Origin: Pseudomonas sp. SCA2728.1_7
GTDB lineage: Bacteria; Pseudomonadota; Gammaproteobacteria; Pseudomonadales; Pseudomonadaceae
Assembly (NCBI RefSeq): GCF_018138145.1
Contig: NZ_CP073104.1
Span: 2,232,001-2,296,000 of the forward strand
Direction: 5' to 3'
Length of the DNA: 64,000 nucleotides
Shown here: piece by piece, positions 30,729 through 39,457 of the stretch
Numbering within the stretch: position 1 is the stretch's first letter
Layout of the letters: the number at the start of each line of letters is the position of its first letter
Translations under genes and position numbers: made by a program
Notes under the pieces: model-generated
The model's input: only the letters and a program-made list of their open reading frames with translations
Told to the model about the DNA's origin: nothing
Databases searched by the model: none

Positions 30729-32501
30729 TTAATAAGTCCGAATCTTAGGTTCAAAAGTCGGAACAGTCTTCGGCGAGAAGTTCACGGCACGCTTGGTGAC
30801 GCGCTTGTCACCCGGGAAGTACAGGGTGTGGCACAGCCAGTTTTCGTCGTCACGGTCTTCGAAGTCTTCACGGGCGTGAGCACCGCGCGACTCTTTGCGG
30901 ACTTCAGCGGCGATGGCAGTAGCTTCAGCCACTTCCAGCAGGTTTTGCAGTTCCAGCGCTTCGATACGAGCAGTGTTGAACGCCTGCGACTTATCGTTGA
31001 TTTTCACGTTGGCGATGCGGGTACGCAGGTCAGCAAGCTGAGCGATACCTTTCTGCATGTATTCGCCAGTACGGAATACACCGAAGTAGTTCTGCATGCA
31101 GTTCTGCAGCTCGCGACGCAGGGTAGCCACGTCTTCGCCATCAGTACGGCTGTTCAGCGCGTTCAGACGCGACAGGGCAGCTTCGATGTCGGCTTCGGTA
31201 GCGTCGTCGTATTCGATGCCGTCGGTCAGGGCTTTTTCCAGGTGCAGGCCGGCAGCGCGGCCGAATACCACCAGGTCGAGCAGCGAGTTGCCGCCCAGAC
31301 GGTTGGCACCGTGAACCGACACGCAAGCCACTTCGCCCACAGCGAACAGACCAGGAATGATCTTGTCGACGCCTTCAGCGTCCTGGGTGATCGCCTGACC
31401 ATGAATGTTGGTGGCAACGCCGCCCATCATATAGTGGCAAGTCGGAACAACCGGAACCGGCGCAACAACCGGGTCAACGTGTGCGAAAGTCTTGGACAGT
31501 TCGCAGATGCCTGGCAGACGGCTGTGCAGTACTTCCTCGCCCAGGTGGTCGAGTTTGAGCAGTACGTGGTCGCCATTCGGGCCGCAACCGTTGCCGGCGA
31601 TGATTTCTTTAACCATCGAGCGAGCAACCACGTCACGACCGGCAAGGTCTTTGGCGTTCGGAGCATAACGCTCCATGAAACGCTCGCCGTGTTTGTTGAT
31701 CAGGTAACCACCTTCACCACGGCAACCTTCGGTCACCAGTACACCGGCGCCGGCGATGCCGGTCGGGTGGAACTGCCACATTTCGATGTCTTGTACCGGC
31801 ACGCCAGCACGCAGAGCCATGCCGACGCCGTCACCGGTGTTGATCAGGGCGTTGGTGGTGGACGCGTAGATACGACCTGCACCGCCGGTAGCCAATACGG
31901 TGGCCTTGGCGCGGATGTAGGTGGTTTCGCCGGTTTCGATGCAGATCGCGATCACACCGACGAAGTCGCCTTCCTGGTTTTTCACCAGGTCGACAGCGTA
32001 GTACTCGTTCAGGAACGTGGTACCGGCTTTCAGGTTGCCCTGATAAAGGGTGTGCAGCAGCGCGTGACCGGTACGGTCGGAAGCGGCGCACGTACGGGCA
32101 GCCTGCCCGCCTTTGCCGTAGTCCTTGGACTGACCACCGAACGGACGCTGGTAGATTCGGCCCTGTTCGGTACGCGAGAACGGCATGCCCATGTGGTCCA
32201 GCTCATAAACAGCAGCCGGGCCTTCCTGACACATGTATTCGATAGCGTCCTGGTCACCGATGTAGTCGGAACCCTTGACGGTATCGTACATGTGCCAGCG
32301 CCAGTCATCGTTCGGGTCAGCGGACGCGATTGCGCACGTGATGCCGCCCTGAGCGGATACGGTGTGCGAACGGGTCGGGAAAACCTTGGTGATCACGGCA
32401 GTCTTGTGACCGCCCTGTGCCAGTTGCAGCGCAGCGCGCATGCCGGCACCGCCACCACCAATAATGATGGCGTCGAAAGAAATCGTTGGAATGTTAGCCA
32501 T
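30729..32501 (-). CDS. sdhA: Succinate dehydrogenase flavoprotein subunit
   Basis: 590 residues. Dinucleotide loop GGGGAG at 15-20, covalent FAD site His46 in [11 protein letters not shown], and substrate-side [10 protein letters not shown] near 356. It oxidises succinate to fumarate on the cytoplasmic face of the membrane. It is preceded by sdhD with a three-base gap and followed by sdhB after 11 bp. Confidence 0.98.
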   Translation of the reverse strand: MANIPTISFDAIIIGGGGAGMRAALQLAQGGHKTAVITKVFPTRSHTVSAQGGITCAIASADPNDDWRWHMYDTVKGSDYIGDQDAIEYMCQEGPAAVYELDHMGMPFSRTEQGRIYQRPFGGQSKDYGKGGQAARTCAASDRTGHALLHTLYQGNLKAGTTFLNEYYAVDLVKNQEGDFVGVIAICIETGETTYIRAKATVLATGGAGRIYASTTNALINTGDGVGMALRAGVPVQDIEMWQFHPTGIAGAGVLVTEGCRGEGGYLINKHGERFMERYAPNAKDLAGRDVVARSMVKEIIAGNGCGPNGDHVLLKLDHLGEEVLHSRLPGICELSKTFAHVDPVVAPVPVVPTCHYMMGGVATNIHGQAITQDAEGVDKIIPGLFAVGEVACVSVHGANRLGGNSLLDLVVFGRAAGLHLEKALTDGIEYDDATEADIEAALSRLNALNSRTDGEDVATLRRELQNCMQNYFGVFRTGEYMQKGIAQLADLRTRIANVKINDKSQAFNTARIEALELQNLLEVAEATAIAAEVRKESRGAHAREDFEDRDDENWLCHTLYFPGDKRVTKRAVNFSPKTVPTFEPKIRTY

Positions 32502-32504
32502 GAC

Positions 32505-32873
32505 TCAGATACCCCAGAGAATCTGCACACCCCAGACGAAGTAAGCGAACATCGCAACGCCGCATACTGCCTGGAAAAGGAAACGTATCGCCGTTGCGGA
32601 CTTGCCGAACGCCATTGGCGTCAGGTAGTCAGTCGCGATGGTCCACATGCCGACCCAGGCGTGAGCGCCGAGAGCAACAAGGGCCAGGAGGCTGAAAATA
32701 CGCATCCCGTTGTGGGCGAACAGTTCATGCCACTGGGCATACTCGAGGCCAGGGTGGGCCACGACGTATCCGATCAGAAAGATGAAGTAAGCCGCGAGAA
32801 CGACCGCAGACACACGTTGCGCCATCCAGTCATAGAGGCCCGAACGCGACAGGTTCGTGACGTTAGTTACCAT
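32505..32873 (-). CDS. sdhD: Succinate dehydrogenase membrane anchor
   Basis: The ATG at 32873 gives 122 residues with three membrane helices (about 23-43, 58-80 and 95-117). SGLYDWMAQRVSAVVLAAY at the start and HAWVGMWTIATDY before helix three supply the quinone-site and haem-side residues of SdhD. It overlaps the end of sdhC by several bases. Confidence 0.93.
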   Translation of the reverse strand: MVTNVTNLSRSGLYDWMAQRVSAVVLAAYFIFLIGYVVAHPGLEYAQWHELFAHNGMRIFSLLALVALGAHAWVGMWTIATDYLTPMAFGKSATAIRFLFQAVCGVAMFAYFVWGVQILWGI

Positions 32874-33241
32874 ATCCAAACTCCTGCCAGAACGATTACC
32901 ACCACGGAAACGGCGATAACGATTTTCGAGCCCAGTTTGCCGCCTTCCAGCGTCTCACCGATGCCCATGTCCATGATCAAATGGCGCACACCGGCTACCA
33001 GGTGATACAGCAGAGCGGACAGGATGCCCCAAATCACTAGCTTGGCTAGCGGACTGGTCAGACACGCTTTCACCTGACCGAAGCCTTCCTCGGAGCTCAG
33101 CGACTTGTCCAATGCGTAAAGCATGATGGCCAGGCTGACAAAGAGGATGACACCGGAGATACGGTGAAGAATGGACGTGTAAGCAGTGACTGGGAGTTTG
33201 ATGGTCCTTAGGTCTAGGTTTACAGGTCGTTGGCTTTTCAC
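32867..33241 (-). CDS. sdhC: Succinate dehydrogenase cytochrome b556 subunit
   Basis: 124 residues from a GTG at 33241 (MKSQRPVNLDL). Three membrane helices; SILHRISGVILF and LLYHLVAGVRHLIMDMG contain the haem b ligand and quinone-site residues. No strong ribosome site precedes the GTG. A GTG 14 bases further up would give MKK... but is put out of frame by an eight-A run, so the start call is uncertain by a few codons. First gene of sdhCDAB. Confidence 0.9.
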   Translation of the reverse strand: MKSQRPVNLDLRTIKLPVTAYTSILHRISGVILFVSLAIMLYALDKSLSSEEGFGQVKACLTSPLAKLVIWGILSALLYHLVAGVRHLIMDMGIGETLEGGKLGSKIVIAVSVVVIVLAGVWIW

Positions 33242-33376
33242 GGCTTTTTTTTCACACTGAAGAGCCCCTAACAATCAGGGCAAAGTTGTTGGGGAGTGCA
33301 CTGGTCAGGTAACCACCACCCAGGGATGCGACCCCCAATGAAAGCAAGCCCAAAAGCCCTTGGCGGTCGGTGGCCG

Positions 33377-33405
33377 AGTATAGACAGTTAGGCTACTAAT
33401 GACAA
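33377..33405 (-). promoter_or_regulatory. Sigma70 promoter of sdhCDAB
   Basis: On the minus strand TTGTCA (33405-33400) and TATACT (33382-33377) are exactly 17 bp apart. The predicted leader before the sdhC GTG is about 130 nt, long enough for regulation by RNA. The whole 363-bp gap 33242-33604 contains only this and the gltA promoter. Confidence 0.65.
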
Positions 33406-33519
33406 CGCAATCACCTACCCCAAATAGCTGATTGCACAAGTCGTATAAAAGGCGTAAATGGCAGTCAATTTCGAGGAAAAAGTGCGCTTAAAGCCTTCTG
33501 GAGCAAGACTTTAGGCAAA

Positions 33520-33547
33520 TTGACATTCGAATTTATCTCACTATAGT
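33520..33547 (+). promoter_or_regulatory. Sigma70 promoter of gltA
   Basis: TTGACA (33520-33525) and TATAGT (33542-33547), 16 bp apart, about 50 bp before the gltA ATG. One base off consensus in the -10, none in the -35. Confidence 0.75.
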
Positions 33548-33604
33548 GGTGCGGGCCCTGCGTGGGGGGTCTGTCTGATGGTTCAAGCATAAATAGGAGG
33601 CCAC

Positions 33605-34894
33605 ATGGCTGACAAAAAAGCGCAGTTGATCATCGAGGGCGCAGCCCCCGTCGAGCTGCCCATTTTAACCGGCACCGTTGGTCCCGATGTAATCGATGTT
33701 CGGGGCCTGACGGCCACGGGCCGCTTCACTTTCGACCCGGGTTTCATGTCGACCGCCTCGTGCGAATCGAAGATCACCTATATCGACGGCGACAACGGCA
33801 TTCTGTTGCACCGCGGCTACCCGATCGAACAACTGGCTGAAAAATCGGACTACCTGGAAACCTGCTATCTGTTGCTCAACGGCGAACTGCCGACCGCAGA
33901 GCAGAAGGCCCAGTTCGTCAGCACCGTGAAAAACCACACCATGGTTCACGAGCAGTTGAAAACCTTCTTCAACGGTTTCCGTCGCGACGCCCACCCGATG
34001 GCCGTCATGTGCGGTGTAGTCGGCGCCCTCTCGGCCTTCTACCACGACTCCCTCGACATCAATAACCCGCAGCATCGCGAAATTTCCGCGATCCGTCTGG
34101 TTGCCAAGATGCCGACCCTGGCAGCGATGGTTTACAAGTACTCCATGGGCCAACCCATGATGTACCCGCGCAACGACCTGACGTACGCGGAAAACTTCCT
34201 GCACATGATGTTCAACACCCCGTGCGAGATCAAACCGATCAGCCCGGTACTCGCCAAGGCCATGGACCGGATCTTCATCCTCCACGCCGACCACGAGCAG
34301 AACGCGTCGACTTCCACCGTACGTCTGGCCGGTTCTTCGGGTGCCAACCCGTTCGCCTGTATCGCCGCCGGTATCGCCGCACTGTGGGGCCCTGCCCACG
34401 GCGGTGCGAACGAAGCCGTGCTGACCATGCTTGACGAGATTGGCGATGTGTCGAACATCGACAAGTTCATCGCCAAGGCCAAGGACAAGAACGATCCGTT
34501 CAAACTGATGGGCTTCGGTCACCGCGTTTACAAGAACCGCGACCCTCGCGCGACTGTAATGAAGCAGACCTGCGACGAAGTACTGAAGGAACTGGGCATC
34601 AACAACGACCCGCAACTCGAACTGGCCATGCGCCTGGAAGAGATTGCGTTGACTGACCCGTACTTCATCGAACGCTCGCTGTACCCGAACGTCGATTTCT
34701 ACTCGGGGATTATCCTCAAGGCGATCGGCATTCCAACCAGCATGTTCACCGTGATTTTCGCGCTGGCACGTACTGTTGGCTGGATTTCGCACTGGAAAGA
34801 GATGCTCTCCAGCCCGTACAAGATTGGCCGTCCGCGCCAGCTGTACACCGGCTACGAGTCGCGTGACATTACCAAGCTGGAAGACCGCAAATAA
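33605..34894 (+). CDS. gltA: Citrate synthase, type II
   Basis: 429 residues, the size of the large NADH-sensitive hexameric type of Gram-negative bacteria. Catalytic His265 is in [10 protein letters not shown], His306 in [13 protein letters not shown] and Asp364 in PNVDFYSG. It condenses acetyl-CoA and oxaloacetate to citrate. Start after AGGAGGCCAC. Divergent from sdhC; own promoter and terminator. Confidence 0.98.
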   Translation: MADKKAQLIIEGAAPVELPILTGTVGPDVIDVRGLTATGRFTFDPGFMSTASCESKITYIDGDNGILLHRGYPIEQLAEKSDYLETCYLLLNGELPTAEQKAQFVSTVKNHTMVHEQLKTFFNGFRRDAHPMAVMCGVVGALSAFYHDSLDINNPQHREISAIRLVAKMPTLAAMVYKYSMGQPMMYPRNDLTYAENFLHMMFNTPCEIKPISPVLAKAMDRIFILHADHEQNASTSTVRLAGSSGANPFACIAAGIAALWGPAHGGANEAVLTMLDEIGDVSNIDKFIAKAKDKNDPFKLMGFGHRVYKNRDPRATVMKQTCDEVLKELGINNDPQLELAMRLEEIALTDPYFIERSLYPNVDFYSGIILKAIGIPTSMFTVIFALARTVGWISHWKEMLSSPYKIGRPRQLYTGYESRDITKLEDRK

Positions 34895-34932
34895 GACCTG
34901 TCTTGCGATAACGTCTTGAAGTTGTACCGGGA

Positions 34933-34965
34933 ACGGCCTCTATTTATATAGGGGCCGTTTTTGTT
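34933..34965 (+). terminator. Rho-independent terminator of gltA
   Basis: ACGGCC / GGCCGT stem extended by CTATTTATATAG, with TTTTTGTTT behind it. Confidence 0.85.
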
Positions 34966-34976
34966 TGCCTGGGGTT

Positions 34977-35010
34977 TGGGATTTTGGGTTTTGGGTTTTG
35001 GGTTTTGGGA
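34977..35010. repeat. Tandem TTTTGGG heptamer repeat
   Basis: About five copies of TTTTGGG directly after the gltA terminator. Part of the 1.17-kb gene-free stretch 34895-36068. Confidence 0.85.
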
Positions 35011-35017
35011 TTGGGGG

Positions 35018-35235
35018 CATATCCGTTGCTGCGGGTGTTGCCGCTGGCGGTTTCGCTCTTACAGCGACTCACTTTTCCAGACGCCGAAAAGTAAGCAAAA
35101 GGCTTTGCCCCTGGCGTACGGCACTTCGCTGAGGCTCAGTGTTCCCTCGCTACGGCGTCCATCAGGGGGCATCGCCTACGGTTTGCTTCGCTGCACCTCC
35201 TCTCGATGAATGCGGCTGCGCCGCACGGCGCTGCG
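35018..35235. repeat. Left arm of a long imperfect inverted repeat
   Basis: Begins CATATCCGTTGCTGCGGG, continues through GCGACTCACTTTT, GAAAAGTAAGCAAAA, and CGCCTACGGTTTGCTTCGCT GCACCTCCTCTCG. The same words occur in inverse order and orientation at 35755-35980. Apparent open frames across it are not supported as genes. Confidence 0.75.
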
Positions 35236-35289
35236 CGCCTACCCCCTGATGAACACCTACGCTCGGCCTGCTGAAAGGGGCAAAAGATC

Positions 35290-35338
35290 AAAAGCCAAAG
35301 CTAAAGCCAAAGCCAAAGCCAAAGCCAAAGCCAAAGCA
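35290..35338. repeat. Tandem AAAGCC hexamer repeat
   Basis: Seven or so copies of AAAGCC (one AAAGCT variant) in the centre of the inverted-repeat region. Translation would give Lys-Ala runs, but nothing supports a gene. Confidence 0.9.
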
Positions 35339-35348
35339 AGATCACAAG

Positions 35349-35609
35349 CCCCTCACCCTAGCCCTCTCCCGGAGGGAGAGGGGACTGATAGCGGTGTTTG
35401 GGGGAGGTACGCCGACGTGAAATACCGAGTCGAACTCAGATTCTGAAACAGATCACAAGCCCCTCACCCTAGCCCTCTCCCGGAGGGAGAGGGGACTGAC
35501 CGCGTGGACTGGAAGAGGTACGCCGACGTGCGATAGTGCGTTGAACTCAGATTTTGAAAAGTCCACAAATCGGCTCCCTCTCCCTCGGGAGAGGGCTGGG
35601 GTGAGGGGC
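35349..35609. repeat. CTCTCCC/GAGAGGG-bounded interspersed repeats
   Basis: Two direct copies of a unit starting CCCCTCACCCTAGCCCTCTC with GTACGCCGACGTG inside, then a closing inverted copy ending GGGCTGGGGTGAGGGG. It lies between the arms of the long inverted repeat. Confidence 0.8.
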
Positions 35610-35754
35610 AAAGCCACCACAAAACCAAAGCCGAACACGCTGTTGCTCTTCACCACTCAACAGGATGAGCGTTAGCTCGGCTGCAGCTTTTGATCTTGAT
35701 CTGTAAGGCGACGTCGGAAGGCTGAGTGGAGGGATTGATCCGGGCGTGGGAGCG

Positions 35755-35980
35755 CAGCGACCGTTTGGCGCAGCCAAACACAGCGAGAGGAGGTGCAGCG
35801 AAGCAAACCGTAGGCGCTGCGCCCGGATCGATCCCGCAGCGAAGGAACCCCGAGCCCCAGCGAGCGGGCCGCACGTAGGAGCAAGCGTTTTTTTGCTTAC
35901 TTTTTTTTGGCGCTTGTAAAAAAAGTGAGTCGCCGTAAGGGCGAAACCCTAAGAAGCCGTTACCGCAGCAACGGATATGT
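35755..35980. repeat. Right arm of the long imperfect inverted repeat
   Basis: Reverse complement counterpart of 35018-35235: CGAGAGGAGGTGCAGCGAAG and CAAACCGTAGGCG, then TTGCTTAC, AAAGTGAGTCGC, and CCGCAGCAACGGATATG. The arms are best matched near both ends and diverge in the middle. Confidence 0.75.
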
Positions 35981-36009
35981 ACACAGCTCTAGCCGATAAC
36001 CGCCCACAA

Positions 36010-36039
36010 AAAATGCCCCGATCTCTCAACCGGGGCATT
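36010..36039 (-). terminator. Rho-independent terminator of yjcH-actP
   Basis: On the minus strand ATGCCCCGG / (C)CGGGGCAT stem followed by TTTTTT, 30 bp past the actP stop. Confidence 0.88.
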
Positions 36040-36068
36040 CAGCACGACATTAAAAAACCATCAAACCA

Positions 36069-37727
36069 TCAATGCGAAACCGCCCCACTCGCCCCCAACC
36101 CCGTCTGCGAACGCACAAATTGCGGGAAGAACAACGCCCGCTCCTTGTCCGCAGCCGCCGACTTGTCGGTAATCGAGAAGAACCAGATCCCGACAAAGGC
36201 AATGATCATCGAGAACAACGCCGGATACTCGTAAGGGAAGATCGCCTTCTCATGATGCAGAATCTGCACCCAGATGGTCGGCCCAAGGATCATCAAACCA
36301 ACGGCACTGACCAGCCCCAACCAGCCGCCAATCATTGCGCCGCGAGTGGTCAACTTCTTCCAGTACATCGAAAGCAACAGCACCGGGAAGTTACAGCTCG
36401 CCGCGATCGAGAACGCCAGACCAACCATGAACGCAATGTTCTGGCTTTCGAACAGGATGCCCAGGCCAATCGCCAGCACCGCCAAGGCAATGGTGGTGAT
36501 CTTCGAGACACGAATCTCGTCCTTCTCGTTCGCCTTGCCCTTTTTGATCACACTGGCATACAGGTCGTGAGAAACCGCCGAAGCACCCGCCAGCGTCAGA
36601 CCGGCAACAACCGCCAGAATGGTCGCGAACGCCACCGCCGAGATAAAGCCGAGGAAGATACTGCCTCCTACTGCGTTGGCCAGGTGCACCGCCGCCATGT
36701 TGTTGCCGCCCAACAGCGCGCCAGCAGCATCTTTGAAGGCCGGGTTAGTGCTGACCAGCAGGATCGCGCCGAAGCCGATGATGAAGGTCAGGATGTAGAA
36801 GTAACCGATGAAGCCAGTTGCGTAGAGCACGCTTTTGCGAGCTTCTTTTGCGTCACTCACGGTGAAGAAGCGCATCAGAATGTGTGGCAGGCCAGCCGTG
36901 CCGAACATCAGCGCCAGACCCAGCGAGAAGGCCGAAATCGGATCCTTGACCAGACCGCCCGGGCTCATGATCGCTTCGCCCTTGGCGTGAACCTTGATCG
37001 CTTCGGAGAACAGTGTGTTGAAGTCAAAGCCTACGTGCTTCATGACCATCAGCGCCATGAACGAGGCACCGGACAGCAACAGCACAGCCTTGATGATCTG
37101 CACCCAAGTGGTCGCCAGCATGCCGCCGAACAGCACGTACATGCACATCAGCACACCGACCAGAATCACCGCGACGTGGTAGTCCAGACCGAACAACAGC
37201 TGGATCAGCTTGCCGGCACCGACCATTTGCGCAATCAGGTAGAACGCCACCACCACCAGCGAACCGCAGGCAGACAGGGTGCGGATCTGGGTTTGCCCGA
37301 GGCGGTAGGACGCCACGTCGGCAAAGGTGTATTTACCCAGGTTACGCAGACGCTCGGCGATCAGGAACAGGATGATCGGCCAACCCACCAGGAAGCCGAT
37401 CGAGTAGATCAGGCCATCGTAGCCGGAGGTGAACACCAGCGCGGAAATCCCCAGGAAGGACGCCGCCGACATGTAGTCACCGGCAATCGCCAGACCGTTC
37501 TGGAAACCGGTGATCTTGCCGCCCGCCGCATAGTAGTCGGCCGCCGAGTTGTTTTTCTTCGAGGCCCAGTAGGTGATGTACAGCGTCGCACCGACGAACG
37601 CCACGAACATCAGGATCGCCGGAATATTCAGCGGCTGTTTGGCCACCTCCCCCGTCAACGCGTCAGCCGCCCAGACACCCGGCGCGAAAGCCGCAACACT
37701 CAATAAAGCCAGTAGACGCCGGATCAT
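36069..37727 (-). CDS. actP: Cation/acetate symporter
   Basis: 552 residues, a sodium:solute symporter family protein with a signal-like first helix (ending WAADA) and about 13 membrane helices. [29 protein letters not shown] is the family's substrate/Na+ region. It takes up acetate and similar short acids. The ATG lies within the yjcH stop region (four-base overlap), so the two are one unit. Confidence 0.93.
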   Translation of the reverse strand: MIRRLLALLSVAAFAPGVWAADALTGEVAKQPLNIPAILMFVAFVGATLYITYWASKKNNSAADYYAAGGKITGFQNGLAIAGDYMSAASFLGISALVFTSGYDGLIYSIGFLVGWPIILFLIAERLRNLGKYTFADVASYRLGQTQIRTLSACGSLVVVAFYLIAQMVGAGKLIQLLFGLDYHVAVILVGVLMCMYVLFGGMLATTWVQIIKAVLLLSGASFMALMVMKHVGFDFNTLFSEAIKVHAKGEAIMSPGGLVKDPISAFSLGLALMFGTAGLPHILMRFFTVSDAKEARKSVLYATGFIGYFYILTFIIGFGAILLVSTNPAFKDAAGALLGGNNMAAVHLANAVGGSIFLGFISAVAFATILAVVAGLTLAGASAVSHDLYASVIKKGKANEKDEIRVSKITTIALAVLAIGLGILFESQNIAFMVGLAFSIAASCNFPVLLLSMYWKKLTTRGAMIGGWLGLVSAVGLMILGPTIWVQILHHEKAIFPYEYPALFSMIIAFVGIWFFSITDKSAAADKERALFFPQFVRSQTGLGASGAVSH

Positions 37728-38035
37728 TGCTGAGCCTCCTTGAGAATCGCATTGTTCAGGTCGTCAAACTCGCCATTGGCGCGGCGCACGTAGATAGCGG
37801 TGAGGATGAATGCCGAAAGAATCAGTCCGACACCGATCGGAATACCCCAGGTAATCGAGGACTCAGGACTGAGTTTCGCGCCCAGAATATGTGGCCCGTA
37901 AGCGATCAAAAGGATGAAGCCAGAGTAAAGCCCGAGCATGATCGCCGAGAGTATCCAGGCGAACTTTTCCCTTTTCTGAACCAGCTCCTTGAATCGGGGA
38001 CTGTTTTGAATCGAGAGGTAAATGCTGTCGTTCAT
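37724..38035 (-). CDS. yjcH: DUF485 membrane protein YjcH
   Basis: 103 residues with two membrane helices (about 28-50 and 63-85). The N-terminal [17 protein letters not shown] matches DUF485, the small partner nearly always encoded with ActP. The upstream AAAAACAA abuts the start codon and the ribosome site is GAGGA. Function unknown, probably part of, or an aid to, the acetate uptake system. Confidence 0.9.
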   Translation of the reverse strand: MNDSIYLSIQNSPRFKELVQKREKFAWILSAIMLGLYSGFILLIAYGPHILGAKLSPESSITWGIPIGVGLILSAFILTAIYVRRANGEFDDLNNAILKEAQQ

Positions 38036-38110
38036 TGTTTTTATCCTCGCAGCACAGATTATTGTTGGAACATAGCTAATGTATGCGGCTGCGGGAGCGG
38101 TAACAGACGA

Positions 38111-38122
38111 CCTTAGTAGTAG
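38111..38122 (-). promoter_or_regulatory. CTACTACTAAGG element upstream of yjcH-actP
   Basis: Read on the minus strand CTACTACTAAGG lies about 75 bp before the yjcH start. I recall similar sequence upstream of acetate/ethanol genes controlled by LuxR-type ErdR/CrbR regulators in pseudomonads, but cannot check this here. Confidence 0.2.
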
Positions 38123-38166
38123 AACGCCATGACACTTTTGCCAATTTCCGGTTCACACAAAACAAC

Positions 38167-38256
38167 TGTAGGAGTGAGCCTGCTCGCGATGGCGTCGTAG
38201 CAGTCGACATTTTCATCAACTGACAGGACGCTATCGCGAGCAGGCTCACTCCTACA
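38167..38256. repeat. REP doublet, TGTAGGAGTGAG type
   Basis: Inverted pair of the REP unit between yjcH and the binding-protein gene; it lies 21 bp past the stop of the latter and may end its transcript. Confidence 0.85.
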
Positions 38257-38276
38257 GGGGTACGGCGGTGAGGCGG

Positions 38277-39128
38277 TTATTTAGTCCAGTCAGCCACGCG
38301 ATCCGGGTGCTTGGCGACCCAATCCTTGGCCGCTGCGTCAGGCTTGGCACCGTCCTGAATCGCCAGCATGACTTCGCCGATTTCGTCTTTCGACGCCCAC
38401 TGGAAGTTCTTCAGGAACTTGGCCACTTCCGGCGCTTTGGTTGCCAGTTCTTTGCTGCCGATGCTGTTCACGGTTTCAGCTGCGCCGTATACGCCTTTCG
38501 GGTCGTCGAGGAAGCGCAGTTTCCACTTGGCGAACATCCAGTGCGGCACCCAACCGGTCACGGCGATGGATTCGTTTTTCTTCTCGGCACGGGTCAGCTC
38601 GGCGATCATGCCGGCGCCGGAACTGGCTTTGAGGCTGTATTTGTCGAGGCCGTAATCCTTGATCGCCTGATCGGTCTTGAGCATGACGCCTGAACCGGCG
38701 TCGATACCGACGATGCGATTCTTGAAGGTGTCATCGGTTTTCAGGTCTTCGATCGACTTGGCTTTTACATACTCCGGTACGATCAGGCCGATTTTTGCAT
38801 CCTTGAAGTTCGGGCCGTAATCGACGACCAGATCCTTGTTCTTCGTCCAGTATTCGCCGTGGGTCACTGGCAGCCAGGCCGAGAGCATGGCGTCGAGTTT
38901 GCCGGTGGCCACGCCCTGCCACATGATCCCGGTGGCAACGGCTTGCAGTTTCACGTCGTAGCCGAGTTTCTGCTTGATCACTTCGGCCGCCACGTGAGTG
39001 GTCGCGACGCTGTCGGACCAGCCGTCAACGTAACCGATGTTCAGGGTCTGTTTTTCTGCACTGGCGAACGTGGAACTCATCGCAAGCACCAGAGCAGCAC
39101 TTGCGCCTAAAAGTCGTCGCATCTTCAT
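38277..39128 (-). CDS. Glycine betaine/choline-type ABC transporter substrate-binding protein
   Basis: The ATG at 39128 (GGGGAAG upstream) gives 283 residues with a signal peptide ending TFASA-E. NIGYVDGWSDSVATTHVA and SAWLPVTHGEYW are typical of the OpuAC family that binds quaternary amines in the periplasm; the Trp residues suggest a cation-pi cage. No permease or ATPase gene lies next to it, so it must work with a transporter encoded elsewhere. Exact ligand uncertain. Confidence 0.85.
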   Translation of the reverse strand: MKMRRLLGASAALVLAMSSTFASAEKQTLNIGYVDGWSDSVATTHVAAEVIKQKLGYDVKLQAVATGIMWQGVATGKLDAMLSAWLPVTHGEYWTKNKDLVVDYGPNFKDAKIGLIVPEYVKAKSIEDLKTDDTFKNRIVGIDAGSGVMLKTDQAIKDYGLDKYSLKASSGAGMIAELTRAEKKNESIAVTGWVPHWMFAKWKLRFLDDPKGVYGAAETVNSIGSKELATKAPEVAKFLKNFQWASKDEIGEVMLAIQDGAKPDAAAKDWVAKHPDRVADWTK

Positions 39129-39457
39129 CGTTACTTCCCCGAAATGCTGCGCCCGACGGATGACGGGCGGCGTCAACGTATTGTTATGGTGCACGGCGCC
39201 CCCATCACGCCTGACCGCAAACTCGCTCGAACATCAGCGGAGCACTGATGGTTTCGATCATCAACCTGACGCCCGCAGCGACCTGCTCTGTCAGCGACCT
39301 CAAGGCAACGAGAAACGACATCAGAAGGCCATTAATCGCGACTATATAAATGACGCCAAATAATCCGCCCGAACTTTGCATGTCAAAATCATGCGGGCCA
39401 CCAACCCCTCTATAAATGCAGGTAACATGCGTCGCTTTGCAGCCACTCGGCCTGACC

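Noticed and set aside
30828-33005. A 725-residue open frame antisense to sdhA-sdhD-sdhC
   Set aside because: It spans four real genes and their junctions on the other strand; no start signal or domain.
35210-35446. An open frame with a Lys-Ala repeat, like a histone H1-type protein
   Set aside because: The repeat is the AAAGCC microsatellite, and the frame runs through known repeat modules on both sides.
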